Source: Lutraria lutraria
Lineage: Eukaryota; Mollusca; Bivalvia; Venerida; Mactridae
Direction of reading: 5' to 3'
Assembly: GCA_964023205.1 (NCBI GenBank)
Contig: OZ026840.1
Coordinates: forward strand, 32,962,199 to 33,026,198
DNA length: 64,000 nt
In this document: in pieces, positions 50,590 to 61,658 of the stretch
How the letters are laid out: every line of letters begins with the position of its first letter
Numbering within the stretch: position 1 is the stretch's first letter
The notes under the pieces: model-generated
What the model saw: only the letters and a program-made list of their open reading frames with translations
Database searches by the model: none
What the model was told of the DNA's origin: nothing
Program-made: the position numbers and the translations under genes

Positions 50590-50675
50590 CTGCAAAAATC
50601 ATTCAGTGACACAGGTGATAATACTAACAAAAAACATTTTCCATGGTTTCATAAGATTAAATCAATATTGATTAA

Positions 50676-51173
50676 ATGTGTTTCCCTGATATTTGGCAAA
50701 ATCAGAACGTGCTGAATCCAAAATGGCTTAAACTTAGTATTAAACAAAAACTTAAAGATTTATATATCAATGACTGGTTTTCTGCCATGGAAAAATCTAA
50801 AAATAATACATTTTACAAAATTGTCAAAACTTCATTTGGCTATGTAAATTACTTATTAAATACCCCAATAAATTTACTATCCTTTATTATAAAATTTAGA
50901 ACAAGAAATCATAAACTCCCAGTTGAAACAGGTAACTGGAATAAAACACCATTAAATGAAAGTATCTGCATAAACTGTTTGAAATTAGGTGATGAATATC
51001 ATTATTTATTTGATTGTAACCTTTTTATTGATCAAAGAAAGCAGCTTTTAATATCTTATTATTGTAGAAACCCAAGTACATATAAACTTACTCAACTCTT
51101 CAACAACGCATCTAAAGCTGAATATGTGAAGTTATGTAAGTTCATTAAAATAATTTTTAAAACTGTCGACTAA
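50676..51173 (+). pseudogene. LINE (non-LTR) ORF2 C-terminal fragment
   Basis: This 165-residue frame matches the C-terminal end of non-LTR retrotransposon polyproteins: FIIKFRTRNHKLPVETG, then CINCLKLGDEYHYLFDC and an R-x-x-L-L motif with a helical end. The endonuclease and reverse transcriptase are absent, so it is a 5'-truncated relic. A 3' UTR with TTGACTTGATTTGACTTGAC near 51,440-51,465 probably marks the element's end. Confidence 0.8.
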
Positions 51174-54100
51174 TGTAAATAAACATCTTTTCGTTTGTTT
51201 TCTCTTTTTTGTGACTCTCCGGTGTCCATATCAGACATCATCTTTTTTCTCTTTTCGTGTAAAGAATCTCAATCCAATGCACTCTACTATCGTATTATGT
51301 TTTTATATTTGTTTATCTGTTTATGTTCATTTTCTGCATGTTAGTATGACTATTTCCTAACAATGAAAGAGCCTCAACTAAAATGTTAATTGTTTACCTC
51401 ATTTATTCATGTATCATGAAATGAGTGAATAGAAGTATTTTGACTTGATTTGACTTGACTTGACAATAATTCATCATTAAAGACATATCCTTGTGTAACA
51501 TTTCACGCGGACAATTTTCTCTTTTTTCACAGATGTACTTTAATGTATTACAAACATAAAGCAGGTTTTAAAAGTATGGGTGTTATTTCCCGTTTTAGAA
51601 TTACAAGCGTTTTTTAAGACCACTCTTCGGAATATATTTCTATCTTGAATTGACGCAAAAATGTCATAAATGAAACAACACGAAACCTTAAATATTATCA
51701 CAAACTCAATTATTATTTTTCATATACTTGAAGCAACTATAGTAAAAAACTGACATATGTATGATGATATCCAATAAATTGTGAAATTTGTATACAGACG
51801 ACCCGAAGCACGCAACATTACTACGGCATTTGAACATTTTAGCTGAAAACAATAGTAGCGCGGAAAAAAGTTTTTGTTTCTCCAGTACATAAAGTTTAGC
51901 ATATATAGTTTAAAATAAAGAAAGAAATGCATACCTAGCCTTGCTACCTTTTGAGATATACGAAAATGTAGTAAAAATATTACCTCCCTTTAATATGAAA
52001 AAAAAACCACTTATTTTGTATGCAATAATTAAATAAATATTACGAGTATCATCATTGTTCCCGTGTGCCTCCGTTTGTTTTTGACGAATATTATTATAAT
52101 TCTATATTTTATTTAACCCTTCGCAAACCCTACAAGTAACGCTATAGCAACTCTGGGAAACGTCTTTAAGTCTCTTACTAGCCAACAAAACTTGGAGCTG
52201 TTTAAATAAAAATGATTGAATAGTAAATGATTAACGATTTGGATTTTCTATTGAAAATGGATGGGATTCATGAATTTACTGAAACTTACCAGGGACGATA
52301 CTGATCTGACAGTTTTATTTAAATTGTTCGCTTAAAAATCCACAGCGGGTGCTACTGTTTTTGAATAAAAACATCGTCGCTTTATTTAAAAATGAATTCC
52401 GAAGCGTTATTTTGTTTACTTACTATGGTAATAACATGGTAATTACTCACATCATTGAATTAAATTGTGTATCCGGACGTGGTGAACAACAGCCAATCAG
52501 GACTACTTTTATGTGCATCCGCATCGGACTACTTTTATGCATCCGCATCAGTTGAGCTGAACTTCAACAATTTTCAATGTTAATCGCTGTTAATTACCTG
52601 AATTTTTATTTATTTCTTATGCAATGGTATGGTAATACCCTTTATCCAAGCACCTGGGTAAACACATTTTGCAATAAAAATCAGCAAACTGAGAAGAAAA
52701 ATATCGCAAGATTCAATAAAATATTCATTACATAAAAGGCGTCAACAGATGCATGATTTCTTTTCAAATTATAAATAACATAATTTAATTCAGATGAGTT
52801 TTATCACGATCTAACACATCAGAAATTCATTATTTATAAGAATTATGACAATAATTAAAACGTTCTACATTATCATTTTTAATACAAATAGGCTGGTAGA
52901 TTTATTTTTGATATGTTACTCATAAAACTTGTCGACAGAAATATATCTTGTTCATTAATATTTCTACATGAAAACTGTTCCAAAAATATTCAGCCTTTTA
53001 GATAACGATAATTCTAAATGTTTCGCAATTTTTTTTAATACACGTTGCGTTTTCTTTCTGATGTTTTATAACGATTTTTTAGTGCACATTGAAATTCTAT
53101 TGGCTTCATTTTTACATAATTTTTTGAATATAATATACGACAAAAAATTGATGCTACAATCCTACTTCCTTTTTATTCTAAGTAACTCACTGCGACAACA
53201 ACAGACTCAACTAACCCAGCCTTTACTTCACCCTAGCTCTATGATAAAGTACCCGATGTGGGGCTCAAAACTGTGACCCCCTGCTTGCAAGTCTACTGAG
53301 CTATTCGGGCTGGTAAATATCCCAGTGGATCGATAATTAATATACCAGACTGCTACAATGTAAAATTAAGTAAGTTATCATACCCAACAGCTTTTAACTG
53401 AGGATTTTGAGTGCACAAATATATTTTGTTCTTTGTTGTACTGCAGCAGACAGGCCAAATTGAGTAAGTGTCTTATTGCCACAAATAAGTTCAGACTAAA
53501 TAGTTATCAGATAGGCCCTCCTGGACACATTCAAATAACAAAGCCTATCTAAAAATTATCCAATCAATTTTAAATTATGCTGAGAGAAGATGCAAATATA
53601 AAATAAATTGTAATCACCTGATAGCAGGGGAGACCCTTGCTTTATTATTCTGTATATGTCTGTTGTAATTAATTCTAATCGTTTGCAGCATTGAGCGAAG
53701 CACAAAATCATAAAGCATATGTTGACCGATTAGTATACTGACCAATCATACACGATAAGCTTGTGTGCTCGCCATTCATTAATCCAAGTCTGTAACAGTA
53801 AGTTTTTATTCTCTCAAGTTCCTAGCACTTTCACGGCCTAATCCGTTAGCTTTATTAATTTATCCTTGCTGTATGAATATTCCTCTATTATTCATTGATC
53901 TTTACACGGAAGTATGCACATTTGATTATGTTTGTTTAGCTTAAAATTACTGTTAATATGTAGATCTCTAAACAGTGACAGTTCCAGAAGAAGCCATTTT
54001 GGGTATCACGTGACTTACGTCGCTAGGAAACCAGTATTTCAATGAACAGAAAGATACATGTACAAACACCCGACAAGAACTGTCAGGTTTACTTTAATTC

Positions 54101-55286
54101 TACGTTAACGAATATTTATATGCATTAATTACCTAGGCCTACTGATTTTTTAAATGTTCCTGGATTTAACCAGTCCAAATGCGAGGTATATGATTTATTG
54201 ACCAGGCAGTCCAGTGCAGTACTGGTTAATAAAGCAGACCGGGTCGTAGCTTCTGCTTATATTATCAGTTGGCATATAAATCAGCAGGATGTTAATTAGT
54301 CATAAAGTTATCATCAGTACCAATCAATGGATTTCTACTGCAACATCTAACATGCACACATGATAAGACAGATAAGGCAAATAAACCATTCAGAGATTCG
54401 ACCTCCCGTAGCCCTACTACGACCTCCCGCAGCTTTTGGAGTCACTTACATCTAGGAGCTACATATAGCTACCTAGTACTGCTGTTCATGACTGTCGCAA
54501 ATTTATAAGCCTTGTGCTGCTATGTTAGGTATATCTAAACGTGTTTTTTTACTAAGTGTTACTTTTTACTCAATTATTTAAAGTATTGATACCGTGCATA
54601 ACGTCAAAAAATATATATCCAATAATTAAATTAGTTTTTATTACTAAAAATTATGAGAATTTTACCGCAAACTTGTTGTATGATTGTGCATGTATTAACT
54701 GTAGAAATCTGTCCCGATTCTGCAGTATAGTTTTATTTTAATTTTCTAATGATATACTTTTTAATATATATAGGTGTTAAGTAAGCTATAAACAGCATGT
54801 ATGTTTCGCAACGAATACTTATTTATTTATTTATTTGTATGATCATCTGTAATATTAGCTGTGTACAACTTGGTATGTATCAATTTATTATGTATACTAC
54901 TTACCGCGTGTCCGATTAAACTATATTTAATGACATTTATCATTAAAATAGCTGCGATAATTACAGTTTGCATCCAATATTAAATATATATAGTAGGTAT
55001 TTGTTGCCAGAAATTACGAAATTGACACTTAGATTAGAATCTACCCCTATATTGTGTTTTTAAATAACGTGCTATAGATGTATTTTTTCAATCATATATA
55101 TATATATATCTTTATTTCCTCCAAACACGGAGAGTATATACATGTACTATAATACATGGTAAAATGTACATATTACCGTTAATATACAATAATATAATAA
55201 ATCACAATCAATGAATATTCGCCTTACAACATAAGCAGGATGAATTCACATAATTCAATGCTCTAGCATTTATCATATGTCTGATA
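51174..55286. other. No gene seen; AT-rich sequence with a SINE relic at 53.25 kb
   Basis: Frames up to about 100 codons occur but none has a recognisable domain. The only structured item is the tRNA-like segment at 53,251-53,311. Short simple repeats and poly-T/A runs are present. Confidence 0.5.
53251..53311 (-). repeat. tRNA-derived SINE relic
   Basis: On the minus strand the segment has an A-box-like TAGCTCAGTAGA and a B-box-like AGTTTTGAGCCCC at tRNA spacing. The acceptor stem is not conserved, so it is not a functional tRNA. Confidence 0.5.
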
Positions 55287-55505
55287 TGTAATTCAAATGA
55301 CATCGAAGATGATTACCACTTTGCTATATATAAATACATTTGTATTTGTAAGCAATTTTTAAAACCATACTATTATGCTCGCCCAAGTGTCTTCAAATTC
55401 ACTCAACTCATGCTATCTACTGAAAAATTAGACATAATTAATCTAGCAAAATTCACATATCATGCATTTTCTTTACGTAAACAGTCAGTCGTTGTCGATA
55501 CTTAA
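55287..55505 (+). pseudogene. LINE ORF2 C-terminal relic
   Basis: The stretch translates without stop for 72 residues, starting CNSNDIEDDYHFAIYKY, then YYARPSVFKFTQLMLSTE, LINLAKF-like and SLRKQ. The layout matches the same C-terminal domain as the other LINE fragments (C...EDEYHF...PS..K..QL). No ATG begins it. The following 300 bp look like its 3' UTR and end near AATAAA at about 55,807. Confidence 0.7.
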
Positions 55506-56808
55506 TATTTCTAGGTGGACATGATGTAACCATTATTTTTGGTAAAAATCATTACCCAGATTCTAATCTATATATTGCTTTTTTTTTCATAAGTAACTTG
55601 CAGTTTACAAATCTAAATCGTGCTTCTTGATTCATGTTATTTTAAGCATAGCTCAACCTCTTTAATTTTTTAACTATTATTTTTCATTAATTATCTGTCT
55701 TTCTTCTACTCTTTGAATTTTCACGATGTCACATGATCCAAACTTTATTGTATTTATACATATGTTTGTAATGAGATACATGTACTATGTTTTGTATAAG
55801 GTACTAAATAAAATCATGTTCCTATACGTGTCTTAGAATATGTAATGTTACGTAATCTCGGTGCTATTTCGATGAATATTGAGGCTCGGCTTTTTTGTAT
55901 ATAAAATAGGAAAATTATGTATGGGTCTGACACATTGTATTTGATTGATTGTTGCAGTATCAGAAAATTATAAGTGAGAACTTTTGTTATTGGTTACGAT
56001 TAGTTTTTTTCTTATCTTTTAACAACTGAACGGTTTGATCTCACACACGATACTGTCGGTTTCAGAAGGTCAGTGAAAATGCCGTTGTCTGATTGGTCAA
56101 CCGGCCTGTCAATGAAATATCCAAGGAAGGGTCAATTGCCGCGTCGCTAATATATAGTCCTGGTACATAGATCGATAGTCAATAAACACCACGGGTGGTA
56201 AATGTATATACTGCAGATTTGCATTTTACTAGTTTGTATATAATATACATATATCTTCATCGACAGTAAAATATATGTATCAGAGGAATTGCTTGAGTAG
56301 CGGGCAAGTACAAGACTAATGGATTTATGAAACAAATGTTATTTTACTAACTTGTCTCATTTTAAAACGAAAATAAAACACGATTAAACAAGTATTTTTT
56401 ATCTATTCAGGTGTTATTAGTGTTTTACAGCACGAATATTCGAAGATAATTTTATGTAAAATTTAATACAAGACCTTCTAAATTCTAATTGAATATTACA
56501 CCTGTTAATCGACAGATCAATGATACGTAAATTTGTATAAATACATTTTGTATTCAAGACAGAAAAAATAATGAATAATAATTTATATAAAGTTTTTTAC
56601 ATTTTTTACATTTTCAAAGCTTTATGAATACAACAAAAAATAATGTGTTCTACAATATAATCTTTTCAAACTAAATACAAAATAAGTGTTCTTTCATTAA
56701 AAAAAACACATTCGTACTCATTTTAGAAAGGTTCTAATGAGATTATTAATGTATTTACTGACGCAAAAGAAATGGCCAAATCATTAAAGACGTTCCGTCT
56801 GCTGTATT

Positions 56809-56842
56809 AAAGACCTATACATACATGTATGTATAGGTCTTT
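56809..56842. repeat. Perfect 34-bp palindrome
   Basis: It reads AAAGACCTATACATACA and its exact inverse with no spacer. It could form a cruciform. It resembles, but does not equal, the CAAGGACTTATATACAT MITE ends. No target duplication is evident. Confidence 0.85.
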
Positions 56843-57539
56843 GGCTGGATCTATGGTCTTATCGGGTGTCTGATCGATTAAACGGTTTACATTAACTGGT
56901 TCCCGCTCAATGTTGCAGTGCACCAAAGGAAGAAACAAGTCAACGGGAACCAGTTTAAGATTTTCTCGCAGTTTATCGATTGTTACCCGGCTTCTTTACC
57001 TTATTCATAACATGAAGTCAGCCATGCGTCAGAGACGAGATCTATTATCTCAACTGAAATCAGTATTAAATTTAGCAAGTTATGATTCCTCTTATATATA
57101 TTCCAGAATGTGTGCGTATATAGTGTGGCATGCACATGCACCAGGTCACAAGTCTTGTATTTCAAATAATTGAATTGATCTAAATATGCACTTCCATATT
57201 ACGGAATAAAATCTAATATTCACAAATAATATGTGGCTATAGAACGGGTGCATAAACTGTACAATTTCTACAATTATTGTGACAATTTCCATTCGTCTTA
57301 ACAATGCCGAAGTATACACTGCTTAGTTTATTGAACTGTTAATATTAATCAAAGTGAGACGTGGGTCAAGAAAAATGTGAAGTTGCAATTAGCGACCGTA
57401 CAAAATGACACCTAATTTTATATGTGTATCACGGAACAGCTTTTTATGCTCTTTGAATCTTTGCTTATCATCAAAGCATTCAAGTCTGCCTCAGAAACAT
57501 TGGATTAAGTAAATGTGTTTTCAAGTTGAATCTACACTC

Positions 57540-57710
57540 TAGAGCAGATTTTATAAGGAAAAACTCGTCAAATAAATGGAAAAAGATATACTAGTAATAA
57601 CCGAAAACCTGTTTCAACTGTACGCGCATCATTGCGCATGTGTTATCAAAAATTAATACCCGCACAGGGGTAGGCGACTTCATATTTGATATGGGAGTGA
57701 GGTATTCATG
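57540..57710 (+). repeat. Second copy of the dispersed repeat at 1-165
   Basis: The order of blocks is the same as at the window start (CTAGAGCAGATTT, AACTCGTCAAAT, GCGCATG, GGCGACTT, GAGGTAT), with about 20-25 percent differences by eye. Confidence 0.6.
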
Positions 57711-58157
57711 ATAACTTAACTTAATCAAGCACTATATTTACATGCACAAAATGTATCAATAAAATGGTACGCGCGACACATAATCAACATAAGGACGTTT
57801 GTAAAAAGTAGTTTGAAGTACCGTTTACTGACAGGAAGTTCGTAAGCTGAAATTTCTCAATGTGAAATGTATACTTCACTAATCATATTGCTCGTGAATT
57901 CCGTGCATTCAATGACAATATGACCAGCATATTGTTTAATCGGTACGGTTTTCTGTAAACAATAATAAAACATTAAACAGGGCACGCATGTCTGCGGAAG
58001 AAATTTAAGAGGCTCATCATACAAATCGAGTTTTACCTTTTCAACAGTCAGAGTCATATGAAGCGGACATTTCACCTAAGCATCGCTCCTGGGAAGAACC
58101 AGTACTAGACTCCCATAAGCAACTGCCTACTTTCTCACATAAAGAGTCATGGTCGGT

Positions 58158-58231
58158 AGCGGGACTCGAAACCACGACCCTCTATCAGTGAGAAGTTACA
58201 GTGATTTGAAGTCAGCTACCACGGAGACGGG
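58158..58231 (-). repeat. tRNA-derived SINE relic
   Basis: The minus strand shows GTGGTAGCTGACTT as an A-box-like element and GTGGTTTCGAGTCCC as a good B box at tRNA spacing. The fold is degenerate, so a SINE head is more likely than a gene. Confidence 0.5.
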
Positions 58232-58403
58232 TTTCGCCGGATTGTGAATTTCGCTTATCAGTTGTTTGGGAAAAAAGTCTTATTAACAATGATTAATGAA
58301 ATTAAACATGATGTTTGACAATACTATAGACTAAACTTGTAAGAAATATTTACACCTGGCCTGTAACTGGCGTTTAATTTTCGAACAAAATACTTAATAT
58401 TAG

Positions 58404-58445
58404 CAAGGACTTATATATACATATATGTATGTATATAAGTCCTTG
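58404..58445. mobile_element. 42-bp palindromic MITE remnant
   Basis: It starts CAAGGACTTATATATACA and ends with the inverse, flanked by ATATTAG on both sides (58,397-58,403 and 58,446-58,452). It has the same ends and 7-bp duplication length as the 504-bp element at 20,223. Confidence 0.7.
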
Positions 58446-60324
58446 ATATTAGCAATTATTTCGGTAATGATCTAAATAAACCTTTTATTGAAACATAAAA
58501 AGTAATTAAAGGATTTGTCAAATTTGTTGTATATCATTTTCTGATAGTTTTAAACATGTGACATCTGCTAGATATATATTTTCTCAGTTAATCTTTGCTA
58601 TACCCACTAGAAAAGTAATCGTACTGAAAAAAAATGGTACGAGTAAATATATATATATATATATTGAATGGCAGCAGGAGCTAGTGTAATAAAGCTCTTT
58701 TAGTCAAAATTGGTGATTGTAAAACTCAGCAGCAAATGTTTACATAATAAGCTTTCAAAAAAAAAAAAATTTACGCATGTGAAATCAGCAATTTTGGGAA
58801 AAAGTAATAGCCACACACGCAGTTATACAGGCGATAGCTGAAACAGCTTATCTCTGTTATCTATGTCTCATCACCATACATCAGTAAAATGTATGAGCCT
58901 ATTCTTCACTAAATTCCATACTGACCGTGACCAGACACAGGATTAGACTGATAAAGGGCGATAAAACGAGAGATAAGACCTCCTGTGGTTTTTAGTCGCT
59001 TACACAGGAGCTGTTCAATAAATCCCCATGCTGATGTGAAATACACCGACTTTCGGAATCTGTACAATTTCAGTTGATGACAGATTATATATATAATCCA
59101 TAAATTTTATAAACATGCGTTTCGTTTATGGATATATATAAGCACTTTTATAGGTACACTTCGGCCTATGTGTACTTACAATAATGACTGAATCATGCTG
59201 ATTTTTTTATTTACTACAAACAATGATCTATCATGTTAAGTATCGTTAGATTTTTTTCTAAATTAAAAACAGTTATCATGTTTTTTTCGAGACAACAAAA
59301 ATAAGAGCGACAGGAATAGCACGATACTAATATTAGGCTATTAATACTTAAATTTGTGCTGTTGTTATCAGAGTTATTCATTTTTATTCCGGAATACAAA
59401 ATCTATCATCTATTTTGAAACTTTTTCAAAAGGAAAATGTCAAATATATTATAACCCTTTTATTGACGCTGCGTCAGTGAAATGGAGGTGTGTGGTGTGT
59501 GTCCGAAATGTGTGAAAATGGTAAAATAATATGAATCACTGACTGATTTAAACTGCAATTTAAAGCAGTGTTTAAATGTACATTAAGGCTCTGTGTCGAT
59601 CTTATGTCTTTAAATAGTGAGGCCGTCTTCGTATAATTCTGTGACAGCACGTGTTCTTCCTGAGAAATTTGAATTGATATAAGTTTAATGTATTCATTAT
59701 CTATAGTTAAAATATGAATGGTATCGATAAAATATATAACGATACCCTCATATTGACCTTTTCTTCTTCTAAAAATGTTTGAATTACTCAACAATATTTT
59801 TACTTAAAAAAGCGCTGGCCGTGTATTTTAGAATGGCGGCCGCGTAATAACTGTCGCATAGTGCACACAAGATGGCTGCTGTTTACTAATGTAAATATTA
59901 AGTTGAGGAATAATGTGAATTTCTGTTGACAGTGCACACCATTAAAGGGATTACCGGACGAAATCAGTTCTGAAAAAGATAGTTTTGACAGGCATAAAAA
60001 CGACAAACTAGAGATATTGACCACATCAATAATAGGCATTGTCGAACAGTATTCAAGTCGCAAACTGAGGACATAAGGATGGGATTTTTAAGAATGAAGT
60101 AAAATAATGATAATCTCTGGCGTGACACACGTAGTCAATCCGTTGGGCTGTAAATTTAAAAGGGTTCAACGGTAAGATTCGTGTGAAACTGTCAGAATAA
60201 TTCTACATAACTTCTAAATACTAAACAGGAGTATTTACTTGTAAGTGAATTTTACATTTATCTGTAATGTACGAAAGACCGGTGGTGACATTTCAACTTC
60301 AAGATTTCACAATTTCAAAACATG

Positions 60325-60605
60325 AAATAATGAAGTTGAAATCGTGAAATTGTGAAATCGTGAAATTGTGAAATCCCGAATTATAGAAGAAAAATAGTGA
60401 AATCGTGAAACCGTGAAATTGTGAAATCGTGAAATTGTGAAATTGTGAAATCGTGAAATTGTGAATTTTTTAAGAAAAATCGTGAAATCTTGAAATCGTG
60501 AATTTTTATAAGAAAAATCGTGAAATTGTGAAATCGTGAATTTTGGAAGAAAAATCGTGAAATCGTGAAATTGTGAAATAGTGAAATTGTGAAATCGTGA
60601 ATTAT
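60325..60605 (+). repeat. Short tandem repeat, unit GTGAAATC/T
   Basis: Dozens of 8-bp units GTGAAATC or GTGAAATT run in tandem, with interruptions reading AAGAAAAATC. It is a microsatellite, not a CRISPR, because there are no unique spacers. Confidence 0.9.
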
Positions 60606-60705
60606 TAAAGTTGATTACGTCATAATGTCGTCATTAATCCGCGCCATTTGCATTTGATAACCCTTCTAAGAACGATAGACATTTATTTCGCTCGTGTCGT
60701 TATAG
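60606..60705 (+). promoter_or_regulatory. Possible promoter and non-coding first exon
   Basis: The stretch contains TTACGTCA, an octamer ATTTGCAT at about 60,648, and then a strong donor TATAG|GTAAGT at 60,705. It lies upstream of the zinc-finger exon at 61,513, so it could be its first exon. This is inference from motif order only. Confidence 0.35.
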
Positions 60706-60965
60706 GTAAGTAAATATCTAGATCTATTCTTAATTTATTAATATATATTTTATAAATATAAATCTAGATCTGTAATAAAATTTGTGATACTGTATCAAAG
60801 GTAGATTTAGTTTGAGTAGTTATTAATTTGCGCCCCGAAATGTTTTATCCCATCTGTCTTCAAGTAACAGTTTAGATTGCGAAGAGCTCTGTATTATCTG
60901 TCCGTCATGCTATCCGTCCGTTCGTCCGTATTGAATCATGTGTCATAGGGTGAGAAAAATGTGCA

Positions 60966-61032
60966 GCCGGACTCGAACCAAGGACGTCTCACTTACATGG
61001 CGAATGCTCTTCCGACTGAGCTATCCAGCGGC
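60966..61032 (-). repeat. tRNA-like sequence (SINE head or tRNA pseudogene)
   Basis: The minus strand has GATAGCTCAGTCGGAAGAGC as an A box and D-arm, a foldable anticodon arm with loop CATGTAA (anticodon TGT, Thr-like), and GGTTCGAGTCC as a B box. The acceptor stem does not pair and the T-stem has a mismatch, so it is not called a functional tRNA. Confidence 0.55.
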
Positions 61033-61516
61033 TTACACATTGTTCTCCCCAATTGTAATTAAGTCCGCTCCGTGACATACACCCCTGCTAACTGGAAATT
61101 TCATGACTCCAGCTGCGGTTCTGGGTGCTGCGAGCGTCGTAAGGCTGTGACAGTGTCCGAGCCATTCTATCACGGTCACGTGTTGGGCGCCAAAAGAAGA
61201 CTTATATGACATATTTTAATCATTTGCCTGTATATTAAAAGTTTCATATCTGCATGGTATTTTTATTTTTAAAGGAAGAAATTTTAGTACATGTACCTCA
61301 GGGAAACTGATGAGTGTTGACTGTTTTACTGATAAAGCTGTCTGTACCAGACTGCTGTATCAGAAAACATGAATCTAGTCTTATTATCTCGAAAGAAAGT
61401 CAGCATTCTATGAAATCATGAAAATGCCATCTTGGGAAATGCGTTTTTGTATGTTAAAGATGTTTCAACAATAATAAGGGTACATTAAACTTTAGAATCC
61501 TTTACATTTCAGAAAA

Positions 61517-61658
61517 ATGCCAGCTGTTAAGTGTCCCATCCCTGGATGTGACTTTGTTACTGAAGATCTGGAATCGTCGGTGGTTGCAGCACTTCTTACT
61601 GTTCACAGCAATATTCATGCCGGAGGAAATGTCTGTAGTGTTGATCAAAATACCCGAA
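61517..61658 (+). CDS. Small zinc-finger exon (CPIPGCDF type)
   Basis: A good acceptor TTTACATTTCAG|AAAA precedes ATG at 61,517, and the exon ends at a donor CCCGAA|GTAAGT. It encodes MPAVKCPIPGCDFVTED followed by an Ala/Leu-rich helix and HSNIH. This is a C-x4-C...H-x3-H finger that I recall from the N-termini of many mollusc and cnidarian proteins, some linked to retroelement gag. The next visible acceptor is at 62,772. Joining there in phase gives a stop two codons on, so either the protein is about 49 residues or an exon is missed. Function is unknown. Confidence 0.5.

Larger units (their letters stand above)
55506..60290. other. No gene seen; repeats and palindromes
   Basis: Contents I can support are a 34-bp palindrome at 56,809, a 12-bp inverted repeat around 56,894-56,955, a dispersed repeat copy at 57,540-57,710, a SINE relic at 58,158, a MITE-end palindrome at 58,404, a (TA)n run near 58,650 and poly-A near 58,757. 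Short frames have no recognisable domains. Confidence 0.5.

Noticed and set aside
60966..61032. Functional tRNA-Thr gene
   Set aside because: A and B boxes are good but the acceptor stem does not pair and the T-stem has a mismatch; a SINE head or pseudogene is more likely.
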